The position numbers were made by a program, and so were the translations under genes. Under the pieces are notes generated by a model. It did no database searches, had not been told where the DNA came from, and saw only the letters and a program-made list of their open reading frames with translations. From Metamycoplasma neophronis (GTDB lineage Bacteria; Bacillota_I; Bacilli_A; Mycoplasmatales; Metamycoplasmataceae), in NCBI RefSeq assembly GCF_006491995.1, contig NZ_VHHP01000004.1, positions 1 to 64,000 of the forward strand: DNA of 64,000 nucleotides, read 5' to 3'. Below, in pieces: positions 34,013 through 45,377 of the stretch (positions are counted from its first letter, which is position 1; each line of letters opens with the position of its first letter).

Positions 34013-34624
34013 TTATTTTTTGAAATTGAAAGCAATAAAATTAATATTTTTTCCTAGTTCATTAAATTTCTTTTCATAATCTGTGAAATGATTTTCAATC
34101 TCAAAATCACAATTATGCAAATCGGTTGTATGATAAATTATATTGGCTTTAAATTCAGTCAATTCTTCTAATGCATATTGATATAAACCATCATTATCAC
34201 TTTTGAAATATATTATTCCATCATCAGTTAATAATTCTTTATATTCTTTAAGAAAATCACGATATACTAAACGTCTTTTGAAGTGACGTTTTTTAGGTCA
34301 AGGGTCAGAAAATGTCAATCAAATTGTTTTTATTTTTCCAGTAAAATATTCATTAATTTTAATTGCGTCCCCAATTAATAAATACATATTTTTTAAGTTT
34401 TTTTCTTGAATTTTTTTCAATGCAGAAAGGGCTGGAGTTGAGTATTTTTCAATACCAATGTAAGTTATTTCGGGATGGTTTTCAGCTAATTCTGAAAGCA
34501 TTTTTCCTTTTCCCATGCCGATTTCTAATACAGTATTATCATTTAAATTGTGTGGAAATTTTTTGATTGAAAATTCACTTTCTTCTATTAAATTAATTGC
34601 GTCTTTATTATGTCTTAATCTCAT
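34013..34624 (-). CDS. trmB: tRNA (guanine46-N7)-methyltransferase
   Basis: A 203-residue SAM-dependent methyltransferase that makes m7G46 in the tRNA variable loop. The start MRLRHNKDAI is the usual TrmB N-terminus; the SAM site is VLEIGMGKGKML and YIGIEKY; the catalytic/substrate loop is LTFSDPWPKKRHFKRRLV. The C-terminal FKSDNDGLYQYALEEL segment is complete. One TGA-coded Trp precedes LTFSDPWP. I set the start at ATG 34622-34624; the frame continues eight codons upstream to a TTG, which I reject because the family begins at MRLR. A TATCAT-like -10 lies eight bases upstream, so the mRNA may be leaderless. Confidence 0.93.
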
Positions 34625-34660
34625 ATTTAATAATGATATAGTATTCAAAATTTTTTATAT

Positions 34661-34734
34661 AAAAAAACACCCAAAAGGGCGTTAAAAGCCTAATTTTAAT
34701 CAAAAGAGTTTATTTTAGGCTTATTTAAATCACG
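34661..34734 (-). ncRNA. Candidate small RNA or short leader ending in a terminator
   Basis: On the minus strand a TATAAT box (34741-34746) is followed by about 70 bases with no reading frame, a long-loop hairpin (AAGCCTAA with TTAGGCTT, 34684-34722) and a classical terminator (AACGCCC, loop TTTT, GGGTGTT, then seven T; 34661-34683). The unit ends 37 bases before trmB, in the same direction, so it could be an independent small RNA or an attenuated leader of trmB. I do not recognise it as 4.5S, 6S, tmRNA or RNase P RNA. Confidence 0.45.
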
Positions 34735-34740
34735 TTTACT

Positions 34741-34746
34741 ATTATA
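34741..34746 (-). promoter_or_regulatory. -10 box of the candidate small RNA
   Basis: GTGTATAATAG on the minus strand: TATAAT preceded by TG, with no gene start behind it until trmB. Confidence 0.45.
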
Positions 34747-34962
34747 CACCACAGAGCAAAAACACCTAATTTTTTGTAATTTTTTAATTTAAAAAAGCCT
34801 GGATTTTATTTTTTTGTAAAAGTTGATTTTTCCTTTTGTATAAAATAGTTTTTCATTATTTGATATTATTTAATTAGTAGAATATTTTCTAACTAATTGT
34901 ATTTTTATTTATTCGCTACTTTTATTATTCAATTAAATCTATATATAAAAATAGGAGTTCTC

Positions 34963-35577
34963 ATGGGAGACGAAAATAGAATAAGTAGTTTTCAGGACTT
35001 GTTCAATGAGCCTGATTACAGCAATAAAACTAAAAAAAGCCATCGTCGTTTATTTGAGATGGGGCAAATTACTTCTATACAAGCATTTAAATATGACGGA
35101 ACACTTTATCGTCAATATGAAGGCGCAAAAATCATTGCAAATTTAGATGATTTCGTAGTTGTTTTGTTAGTAAAAAGTAAAGTTATGGAAGAGAACATTA
35201 ATTGAGTTGTTTCGGATCCGATTTTGTTCTTCTTTGCTAAAAATCGCTTTTATAATGCAAGCATTACTCTTAACAAAGAAAAAAATAATTATACTTATAT
35301 AAACCTTGCAAGCCCATTTTATATAGACAATGGAATAATTAAATATATAGATTTTGATATTGATATTAAAAGCTATGTGGACAAAGATTTTAACGTTATT
35401 GATTGACAGGATTTTAAAAACTCAATTGTTAAATATAATTATTCACTTAAATTGATTTACAAAATTTATGATGAACTTGATTTTTTACAAGAACAACACT
35501 GTACTAAATCTGGAATTTTTTCAAAAAAACTTATTGATAGTATTGAAAAAGTTTTAAAAGAATCAGGAGATATTTAA
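34963..35577 (+). CDS. DUF402-family protein, nucleoside di/triphosphatase-like
   Basis: A 204-residue DUF402 protein. ITSIQAFKYDGTLYRQYEGAKIIANLDDFVVVLL, then WVVSDPILFFFAKNRFYNASITLNKEKNNYTYINLASPFY and IKYIDFDIDIKSYVD match the family pattern, including the acidic IDFDID cluster that binds metal. Relatives in Staphylococcus and Bacillus (NtdP/YtjA type) hydrolyse nucleoside di- and triphosphates. The N-terminal ~30 residues and C-terminal helix are less conserved. The ATG at 34963 has AGGAG upstream. It stands alone with its own terminator; the substrate here is not known. Confidence 0.8.
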
Positions 35578-35603
35578 TTTTATCTATTCATTAATTGTAA
35601 GCT

Positions 35604-35635
35604 AAGCCAGATTGGAATAAATCCGGCTTTTTTTG
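35604..35635 (+). terminator. Terminator after the DUF402 gene
   Basis: AAGCC-A-GAT and ATC-C-GGCTT arms with a loop of eight bases, followed by a T run. Confidence 0.7.
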
Positions 35636-35636
35636 T

Positions 35637-35642
35637 TATAAT
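35637..35642 (+). promoter_or_regulatory. Extended -10 promoter of gyrA
   Basis: TGT-TATAAT directly after the T run of the preceding terminator; ribosome site GGGAGG at 35671-35676 before the gyrA ATG. Confidence 0.5.
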
Positions 35643-35680
35643 TTTAATATATTTTTAATATATTAATTCGGGAGGTCTTT

Positions 35681-38398
35681 ATGTCAAATAATGATGACGA
35701 AAAAGAACTAAATAAAAAAATGAATGAACAAGAAGACGACGACAGCAAATATTATAGTTTTGATGAGGAAATCAAAAAAGTTTTTGTTGAAGAACCAGTT
35801 GTGATTGAAGAGGAAGACGAAGAAGAAGTTCCACAAGATAAAGAAGGCTATACAGTTACTTCTCAAATATTAGAAACCGAAACAAATGGGTTAAAACCAG
35901 CTAATTTGGCCTCGGTTATGAAATCGTCATTTATCGAATATGCAATGAGTGTTATCGTTTCTCGGGCATTACCTGATGCACGTGATGGTCTGAAACCAGT
36001 TCATAGAAGAATTTTATATGGCATGAGTGAACTTTCAATGTTTCACAATGTGCCTCATAAAAAATCTGCCCGTATTGTCGGGGATGTATTAGGTAAGTAT
36101 CACCCACATGGCGATAGTTCTGTCTATGAAGCTATGGTTAGAATGGCACAAGATTTTTCATTGCGTTATCCCTTAATTGATGGACATGGTAACTTTGGTT
36201 CAATCGACGGTGACGAAGCTGCTGCTATGCGTTATACCGAAGCTAGAATGAGCAAAATTGCCGGAGCCATGGTCGATGGTATTAAAAAAAATACGGTTGA
36301 TTTCATTGACAACTACGACGGAACCGAAAAAGAACCTACAGTTTTACCAGCTCGTTTTCCTAACTTATTAGTTTCTGGAACAAGTGGTATTGCCGTTGGT
36401 ATGGCTACCAATATTCCGCCACATAATTTAGGCGAAGTTATTGATGCTGTTTGCGCCCTTGCTAAAAACCCTGAAATTTCAATTGAAGAACTCATGGAAT
36501 ATGTATTGGCTCCCGATTTCCCTACCGGCGGAATCATTTTCAACCGTGCTGGATTAATAGATGCTTATTCGACTGGCCGTGGTTCAGTTACCATGCGTTC
36601 AAAAGCTCACATTCAAGAGTTGGCAAGCGGAAAAAGTAAAATTATTGTTACTGAAATTCCTTATGAAGTTAAAAAAACAGAAATCATGGAAAAAATTTCT
36701 GAATTAATTAAGGACAAAAAAATTGAAGGAATTGGTGACTTTAGAGATGAGTCAAACCGTGATGGTATTAGAATTGTTATTGAAGTGAAAAAGACTTTTG
36801 TTCCCGAAGTCATTTTGAATAAGTTATATAAACTTACTAGATTACAAACAAACTTCTCATTTAATATGATTGCTTTAGTAAAAAATGAGCCTCGTTTATT
36901 AAACCTAAAACAATGCTTAGAAGTTTATTTAGACCACCAAGTTGAAGTAGTCACGAGAAGATTGCAATTTGATTTAGATAAGGATTTAGCTCGTGCCCAT
37001 GTACTTGAAGGATTGAAAATTGCAATTGAAAACATTGATAGGGTAATAGAAATCATTAAAAAATCAAAAAACAGCGCCGAAGCACAAGTAATTTTAGGTA
37101 AAGAATTTAATTTAACCGAAATTCAAACTAAAGCCATTGTTGATATGCGTTTAGGACGTTTAACTGGTTTAGAAATTGAAAAAATGAATGAAGAGTTAAA
37201 TGAAGTTCATGCAAGAATTGCTGAATATAGAAAAATCTTGGCTTCTCGCGAATTATTAATCGAATTAATTATTAAAGAATTACAAGAAATTAAAGAAGCT
37301 TATGGTGATAAACGTAGAAGTGAAATAAATTGAGATGAATTAAGTGATATTGATAGTGAAGACTTAATTCCTCAAAAAGACATTGTTATTACCTTAACAA
37401 CAAATAATTACATTAAACGTTTAGATTTAGAAGAATATCGCGAACAAAAACGTGGTGGCGTTGGTGTTACAACGGCTAAGACTTATCAAGATGATGATAT
37501 TCAAGATATCTTGGTTGCAAATACCCACACTGACTTGTTGATTTTTACAAATAAGGCAAAGGTATACCGTATTAGAGGACATGAGATTCCTATTGGTACT
37601 AAACAATCAAAAGGTGTTCCAATTGTAAACATTGTTCCTGCAATTGAAAAAGAAGAAAAAGTTATTAAAATTCTTTCAATTAATGAATACTTAGAGAACC
37701 AATTCTTAGTAACCGTTTCTAAGAAGGGTATTATTAAAAAAACAGTTATTATTGAATACGAAAGAATCAATAAAAATGGTAAATTAGCGTTAGCATTAGG
37801 CGAAGAAGACGAGCTTGTTGACGCACTAGTGGTAGAAGACAAAGATGAAATCTTTATTGCGGCCGGTAACGGAAGAATGAATCGTTTTGATTTATCGGAA
37901 GTTAGATCAATGGGTAGAACCGCTCGAGGTGTTGGTGGTATCAGAATTGATGAAGATGATAAAGTTGTTGCCGTTTCAAGTTCACGTGAAGGTAAATATG
38001 TATTTAGTTTAGGTGATGAAGGTTATGGAAAACTAACATTGGCTGATTCATTTAGAAAAACTAAGAGAAATTCTCGGGGCGTAATTGCGTTAAATCAAGA
38101 CAAAGCAGGAAAATTGGCGTATGCAGCTTGTGTTCACGGCTTAGAAGATTTGATTATCATTGCTAGTGATGGTATCAGCATTAGATTCTCATTGAAAGAT
38201 GTTGCAATCGTAGGAAGAAACTCTAAGGGAGTTAAATTGGTAAACCTAAAAGGAAGAAATTCAAGAATTGTTGGTGTTGCCAAAATATTAGACGAAAGCG
38301 AAGAAGTTGTTGAAAGAGTAATGAATAATGACGAGCTTTCAAATGTGACAAAAGAATTAAATTTACCTACCGAAGAGGAATTAAAAGACGAAGAATAG
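35681..38398 (+). CDS. gyrA: DNA gyrase subunit A
   Basis: A 905-residue gyrase A, the DNA-cleaving subunit that introduces negative supercoils with GyrB. The breakage domain contains the catalytic Tyr in [11 protein letters not shown] and the quinolone-resistance region [35 protein letters not shown], which with [19 protein letters not shown] marks GyrA rather than ParC. The C-terminal beta-pinwheel has the GyrA box [10 protein letters not shown], required for wrapping DNA. An N-terminal extension of about 60 residues, very acidic ([19 protein letters not shown]), precedes the conserved start and makes the protein longer than the usual 800-840. GyrB is not in the window. Confidence 0.95.
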
Positions 38399-38424
38399 TT
38401 GACAAACTGCTGTCAACTTTTTTC
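38398..38424 (+). terminator. Terminator after gyrA
   Basis: GTTGACA and TGTCAAC arms with a six-base loop, then a T run; begins in the stop codon. Confidence 0.82.
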
Positions 38425-38453
38425 TTTTTGATAATCTATACTATAAAAAGGTT

Positions 38454-38459
38454 TATAAT
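38454..38459 (+). promoter_or_regulatory. -10 box upstream of the large lipoprotein leader
   Basis: TATAAT after GTT, about 110 bases before the lipoprotein ATG and 60 bases before a strong hairpin. Confidence 0.45.
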
Positions 38460-38508
38460 ATATTTGTATGCATTTAAAACGATTAATAATTATTTTAGAT
38501 GAATATAG

Positions 38509-38568
38509 ATTGTAGTTGCATAGGCGCCCATTTTTGGGCGCCTTTTTTATTACAATTATGCAAAGGGG
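38509..38568 (+). promoter_or_regulatory. Structured leader with an internal terminator before the lipoprotein gene
   Basis: A very strong GC hairpin, AGGCGCCC-ATTTT-TGGGCGCCT plus T run (38522-38548), sits between the promoter and the lipoprotein start. ATTGTA (38509-38514) and TTGCATA (38516-38522) before it match TACAAT (38551-38556) and TATGCAA (38557-38563) after it, which reach the AGGGG ribosome site. The two outer pairings cross, so they exclude one another. This looks like an attenuator or a short terminated RNA rather than a simple leader. Confidence 0.45.
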
Positions 38569-38572
38569 AAAA

Positions 38573-40858
38573 ATGAAAAAGGGAAAAATATTATTGTTAA
38601 ATATTGCGACTTTAGCAGTATTTACCACACCATTAGTTATTGCGGCAGGATGTGATAAAACACAACCAAAGAAACAACAAGACGAAAAACCAAAACCACA
38701 ATCAGGAAATAATACAGGAAGTAGCACTATTACTCCAGCTAATCCATCATCTGGAAATAATTCAAATAACGAACCTACTCCAGAATCAAAAACAACGCCA
38801 ATAAACACCAATAAGGCAGACGATTTTGCTAATGAAATAGCAGATTCATTTGTATTAAAACCAGAAAATAGTCGTTTATTTCACGAATCTATAGCTAATG
38901 CAAATAAATATAAATTTGTTTATGGTTATATAGCTAAAAAAATCTTTGCTTTCTTAAAAAATGAAAAAAATGACTATGAAGATACTTCAAAAATGATTGT
39001 AGATTTTAATCACAATAAAAGCTCAAACTATGAAATAGTTAACGCTGAATCACCACTACAAAAAAATGGGAAACTGAATACATATTTAAATATAAAAGTA
39101 GATGAAAATAAAAATATTATTTTATCTTATCGTGGAGCAATTTATAGTAATACCACTCCAATTATAAGTGCCAAAGTTTATACAGTTAACTTAGGTAAAT
39201 TGAAATCAACAGAAGAACTAGTAACTGAAGAGGAAATCAATTCAAAAGCTGCTGAAGTTCAATTTGGATATCCTAATATTGAAAATACATTAGTAAGTGA
39301 AGCTAATTTAGACTTAATTACAAAAACAGTGCCTGAAGGTTATGAACTTTCAGTATTTAAACCAGCAATTAACGTGGAAACTAATGATATTACTATTATT
39401 TACAAACTTAAAAAAATTAATACAGAGATTGAAAATGCAAAAAATCAATTTAAAGTAATTAGCGGATGAAAAAAATCTAGCACACAATTAGAAAATGAAA
39501 ATAAAGCTAAAGCTAAAATTCAAGCTGAATTAGATAAGTCAATCGTTCAATATTTAAATGAAAAAGCCTATCAAGATGTTTTAAAAAATAATCAAATCAA
39601 TAATTTTGAAAACAAGCCTAACTTTGTAATCTCAAACTATGAAACAAGTCTTTACATACCAACATTGGAAAATCTAGTGCGCGAAGGCGATTTTGTTAAA
39701 GTAACTTTAAAATTAACTTCAATTAGCGACAATCAAATTTCTTTAAGTAAGGAAATTATTGTATCAAATGAATATAGTAAGGGAATCAATCCACATTCAA
39801 TGACTGCGGAAGAACAAAATAATTATCTTAAAGCTGCACTAGCGGGAAGCTCAATTTATCCCTACTATTCAAAGGATAAAACATATATTGAATCATTGCA
39901 AAATGATAAGTTAACCCGTAAATCTTTTTGAATTAATGGATACAACAACAGCTTAGTTTATACAATTGGCGATGTCATAAAAGAAAATGAAAATTATAAG
40001 GTAAATGTTAGTGTTAAATTTGCTGACTGAGATGAGAGCCCCGAACAAAGTTCGGTTGTTAACATTGACATTGAAAAGTTAGGAATAGAAGAAGTTAATA
40101 AAAAAAGAGCCGAAGAGAACAAAGAACCTCTCGAAGATCAATATGCAGCTGAAAAAACTATCGATGAAGGCGATAAGTTGAATAAAGTTGAGTTAAAAAA
40201 TTATCAACCGACGCCGGAAGATGAATATGGCTTAGACAATCCGAACAACATTGTTTATAAAACAATTTTAGAAAATGTAAAAAAATCGAAAATTTCTATA
40301 TTAAGCAGAGAAATAGAAGAACAAATCATTCAAAATAAAGATGCTATTTTATTGCCTCAAAGTTTTAATTATGATATAGAACAAAGTAAGTTAATAAATT
40401 CGATTTATTTTGTTTTTAAAAACAAATCATTTTATGATATTCAAAACGTATTTATATTATCTAATCCAATTATTGAAAATGATAAGGTTAAATCGGTTAA
40501 ATTAAGTTTAGTTGGTTTACAAGACGCAAAAAGCGGGGCATATGACCGCCAAGTTTCGACAAGAGTTGAAGTGTTAGACGAATATGGACAAGATATGTTA
40601 GATAAAATGTTATTAACTTATAAATTTAAAGAGCTTATTGGCACACCTACCTTTTCATATGAAAACGCGGACCAAACAAACTCAAAAGATACTGAAGTTT
40701 CACATATTCAGCATAATATCCAACTGCCAGAAGGCTGGGAGCTTAAATTAGAAATTTCCAAAGAAAAACCTAGACAAATAAAAGTAATTTATTATGCAAC
40801 TTTTGAAGGGAAACAAACATTTAAATCATACAAGACTATTAAAGGATTTAAGTCTTAA
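38573..40858 (+). CDS. Large surface lipoprotein, unknown function
   Basis: A 761-residue lipoprotein. The signal sequence MKKGKILLLNIATLAVFTTP ends in the lipobox VIAAGC, with Cys at residue 25. A low-complexity Lys/Pro/Ser/Asn linker (residues ~28-75) leads to an extracellular part with three similar-sized alpha/beta repeats; EELVTEEEINSK, PEGYELSVFKPAINVETNDITIIYKLKK and later LPEGWELKLEISKEKPRQIKVIYYATF suggest a repeated module that ends PEG-[YW]-EL. No membrane segment follows, so it is anchored by its lipid only. I cannot name the family. The ATG at 38573 was chosen because AAGGGG precedes it; a longer TTG-led frame would include the leader hairpin. Confidence 0.85.
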
Positions 40859-40863
40859 TAAAA

Positions 40864-40887
40864 AAATTAGGCGCCGGCCTAATTTTT
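40864..40887. terminator. Bidirectional terminator after the large lipoprotein gene
   Basis: AAATTAGG and CCTAATTT arms with the centre CGCCGG, T run on the right and A run on the left, between convergent genes. Confidence 0.8.
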
Positions 40888-40912
40888 AATTAATAAGTTT
40901 TTTTGCTATAGT

Positions 40913-41776
40913 TTAATATGTATGAATTTTATTTGAATAAAAATTAATTTTTCTTCTAATAATTGCCAATAAAGGAAATACGGCAAAAATTAATGCGGTG
41001 TAAATAGGTATTTCAAGTAAACTTTTAAACATTATTGGAATCATAAAAATTGGATAATATTTCTTATATTCTCAATGTCCACTTCTAAAGCGATTGTGGT
41101 AGTTAATGTATGCAAAAGGTCCTCATAGTCATCTAGATAAAATCAATATTACAAAGACAGTCAGTAAAATACTAAACAGCAATGTAGCATTCATTTTCTT
41201 TTTAAAATCGCGCGTCGAAATATTAATTATTGTTAATACTAAGGTTGTAATTCAAATAAAAGTGATCCCAGTTATACCGACTCCTAAAACAAAATTCAAT
41301 GTTAATAATTTTGTTCTTTTAACTGACACTTCATTAACTGGCAATTGGTGTGCATTAAATACTAAAATTAAAACGAAGGTAATTGTTAATAAGGATAATA
41401 GTATATACCCAAATATTCATGTGGTTTTTTGTTTTAAAAACATAAATCTGACGAATCAACCAGACATAAAAGCGATTATCGCAGGTATAATGGCGTATTC
41501 AATCATTCAAGTACTTATTCCATAAATAACTTGATTCAATGTGTCGCAAAGAATGCCTAATATTGCTCCTTTTCATGGCCCGATGGCAAGACCAAACACA
41601 ATAAAAATTGCGTATGTTATTCCAATATTGAAAGCTCCAACGAAAACAAATTTTTCTAATGTTGCCGCAATAAAATAAAGAGCTAAAAGAATACCAAACA
41701 TTGCTATTTCAAAAACTGTTAAGCGGTGAGCTTTAACTTTAATTTTTCTACGAACATTTTGAAAAAAAGCAATCAT
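40913..41776 (-). CDS. ECF transporter S component-like membrane protein
   Basis: A 287-residue membrane protein with about six to seven helices. The N-terminal part, RLTVFEIAMFGILLALYFIAATLEKFVFVGAFNIGITYAIFIVFGLAIGPWKGAILGILCDTLNQVIYG, follows the substrate-binding (S) subunit pattern of energy-coupling-factor vitamin transporters: alanine-rich first helix, GPWKGAILG loop and D-x-hydrophobic segment. Substrate (folate, riboflavin or other) cannot be deduced. It is larger than typical S subunits because of additional C-terminal helices. Nine TGA-coded Trp. AAAGGA precedes the ATG. The ATPase and T component lie elsewhere. It shares no operon with its neighbours. Confidence 0.7.
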
Positions 41777-41834
41777 TTCTAATCCTTTCTTGGTTCTATA
41801 AAATTGTACAATATTACAAAAAAAATATAATAAA

Positions 41835-41857
41835 AACCCTTCAATAATTGAAGGGTT
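41835..41857 (-). terminator. Terminator after the aminopeptidase pair
   Basis: Perfect AACCCTTCAAT and ATTGAAGGGTT arms, followed on the minus strand by TTTTATTATA. Confidence 0.8.
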
Positions 41858-41872
41858 AATTATATAAATAAA

Positions 41873-43246
<1,374 letters not shown>

Positions 43247-43259
43247 AAATACTCCTTTA

Positions 43260-44624
43260 TTATTTTTGACCTTCAGCTAATTCGGTTAAAGTTGCAACTA
43301 AAACACCCATACCCATACCTTTACTATCAGCAGTACCAGCAACGTCACAGTGAATGAAGTCAACTCCGTTTGTGAATTCTTTTAAGAACATAGCAGCTGT
43401 GTTACAGTCAGATTTTTCTGATGAATTGTAGTTATTTAAATCAGCTACTTTAGAAGCCTTGTTAGGTTTGTTAAAGTCTTCATGCATTGGCATTCTTCAA
43501 ACTTTTTCATGAGCTATTTTGGCAGCTTCTTCAAAACTTTCTCATCTTTCGTCGCTTGTAGCATAAATTCCTGAAAAAGTTTTACCTAAAGCACGAGTCA
43601 TAGCACCGGTTAAGGTAGCAACGTCAACTAATAACGAAGCTTTTAAATTTTTAGCACCATAGAATAAACCGTCAGCTAATACTAATCTACCTTCAGCATC
43701 AGTGTCAGTAATTTCAACAGTTTTTCCGCTCATCGATTTTACTACTGATTCTGGAGTTGTTGGATGAGTATCAATTGCATTATCTGTTAACATCATAACT
43801 GCAGCAACGTTTGCCTTGATTTGCAATTTAGCAATTGCAGCTACAGCATAAGCACAAATTACTGAACCTGACATATCAAATTTCATATCTTCCATGTGGT
43901 AACCTTTAGTGTTATATCCACCGGTATCAAATGTAATACCCTTACCTACATAAACAAATTTTTCTTTTGATTTAGGATTTCCATTGTATTCGGCGATTAA
44001 AACTCTTGGTTGGTATGATGAACCAGCATTAACTGCAAGCATTAATCCCATACCTAATTTTTCGATTTCAGTTTTTCCTAGAACTTTAACTGTTACGCCT
44101 TCAATTTCTGATAAGTCTTTTTTAACAACACGCGCTACATATTCACTAGTTGCAACGTTTGGAGGGGTAATTTGTAAATCACGAGCTGAGTTAACAGCTT
44201 CAGCAATTACAATTAATCTTTTAACAAATTTAGCATAAGCTTTATCTTCATAAAATAAAGTTATTTCGATGTTTTCTTTTGATTTTGATTTTTCTTTTGC
44301 TGAGTATAATTTAGCTTCATTGAATGCTAAACGTGAAACGAATGCACGTAAAACATCTTCAACATTTAAAAAAGTACCATTAACAAATGAAAGTACATCC
44401 ACTTGGTAATTTCTTCTTTTAGCTAAAATAATTGAATCAACAACTTTTAAAAAATCATAGTAATTTTTAACTTCTTTTGAAATGTAAATGTATGCAACAT
44501 TTTTTTCAAAATCTTCTGTAATGTAGTTATCTGAGTGAGCGACAAATTCTGGCATCGATTGGCCTTCATATGCAGCTTTTAATAACATTGAGCCATTACG
44601 TTTTGTTTCGTAATTTGAAATCAT
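43260..44624 (-). CDS. pepA: M17 leucyl aminopeptidase (upstream copy)
   Basis: A 454-residue M17 aminopeptidase, first of a tandem pair. The catalytic motifs VGKGITFDTGG and [16 protein letters not shown] are complete. It shares with its neighbour the frame KRNGSMLLKAAYEGQSMPE / KRTNATLLKAIFKGDNLPE, the PPNVAT/TAPN segment and the C-terminal MPMHEDFNK / MPFDDDYER block, so the pair arose by duplication and then diverged. Such duplication may widen substrate range for an organism that lives on peptides. A TATAAT at 44675-44680 and an inverted repeat ACTATTT/AAATAGT at 44651-44667 lie in its leader. Confidence 0.93.
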
Positions 44625-44650
44625 ATCTTCCTTTCTCGAAAATAAATTTA

Positions 44651-44680
44651 CTATTTTATAAATAGTATGATTAAATTATA
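44651..44680 (-). promoter_or_regulatory. Promoter and inverted repeat before the aminopeptidase pair
   Basis: TATAAT on the minus strand at 44675-44680, then an inverted repeat with 7-base arms ACTATTT/AAATAGT and three central bases (44651-44667), between promoter and ribosome site. Possible operator. Confidence 0.4.
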
Positions 44681-44713
44681 TCGTTTTATTTTTTTAAATT
44701 TAAATAAATAAAA

Positions 44714-44735
44714 ATAGAGCGATTGTTTGCTCTAT
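44714..44735 (-). terminator. Terminator after fmt-ung
   Basis: Minus-strand ATAGAGC and GCTCTAT arms with an eight-base loop, then TTTTATT, abutting the ung stop codon. Confidence 0.75.
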
Positions 44736-45377
44736 CTATGTATTTCAAATTATGGGCTTTTTATAAATAGATACTAATTTATCGTTTATTTTTTCAAATA
44801 TTTTAGACCCTCTAAATCCACGATATACTCCTAATGGCGAAGGATGTGAAGTAATCAATACAATTTGCTTATCCAAGTTTAATTTAGAAACAAAATTCTC
44901 GGCTTTTTTGCCTAAAATTAAGTAAATTATATTTTCGTAATTTAAATTAATTTCTCTTAATAATTCAGTTGTAAAAATTTCTCACCCAATATCTTTATGA
45001 GCCAACGTTTTATTGATTTCGTTTGTCAATATTGTATTCAAAAGCAACACACCCTGGTCTTTTCAATTTGTCAATTGATTTGATGAATGGATTGATTGAG
45101 GATAAGATGCTTTAATTTCCTCGAACATATTTTTTAATGAAGCTGGTGTTTCAGTTTCTTTTGACGAAAAACATAAACCATCAGCAACATTTTTTCCTGG
45201 ATATGGATCTTGGCCTATAATAATTACTTTTATATTGTCGAAATCAAAGTTTTTAAAGGCGTTAAATACATCTTCTTTTCTGGGAGTTATATTATCTAAA
45301 TCTAAAATATTTTCAATTTTTTTAAAATAAGGTTTTTGTTTTTCTTGATTTAAGAAAGTCTCAAAATTAAATTTCAT
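44736..45377 (-). CDS. ung: Uracil-DNA glycosylase
   Basis: A 213-residue family 1 UDG that removes uracil from DNA arising by cytosine deamination. The water-activating motif is IIIGQDPYPGKNVADGLCFSS, the central NTILT segment follows, and SHPSPLGVYRGFRGS carries the catalytic His and the minor-groove loop. Length is a little under the usual ~225. The ATG at 45375-45377 lies inside the last codons of fmt (11-base overlap), so translation is coupled. A TGA-coded Trp precedes KDQGVLLLNT. Confidence 0.95.

Larger units (their letters stand above)
34625..34962. other. 338-base intergenic region between trmB and the DUF402 gene
   Basis: Contains, on the minus strand, a candidate short RNA (34661-34734) with a TATAAT box at 34741-34746, and on the plus strand the promoter area of the DUF402 gene (AT-rich, TATATA near 34941). 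The AAAAAAGCCTGGA at 34792-34803 also occurs as CAAAAGCCTGGA at 16309-16320. Confidence 0.45.

Noticed and set aside
34625..34648. A longer TrmB start at TTG 34648
   Set aside because: The family begins with MRLR, which is encoded at 34624, and the upstream part overlaps the likely promoter.
38516..38572. N-terminal extension of the large lipoprotein from TTG 38516
   Set aside because: It would translate through the leader hairpin and place 19 residues ahead of a perfect signal peptide; the ATG at 38573 has its own AGGGG site.
41106..41525. A 139-residue plus-strand frame opposite the ECF S-like gene
   Set aside because: The minus-strand frame continues through nine TGA-coded Trp and matches a membrane transporter pattern; the plus-strand frame lacks a start signal.
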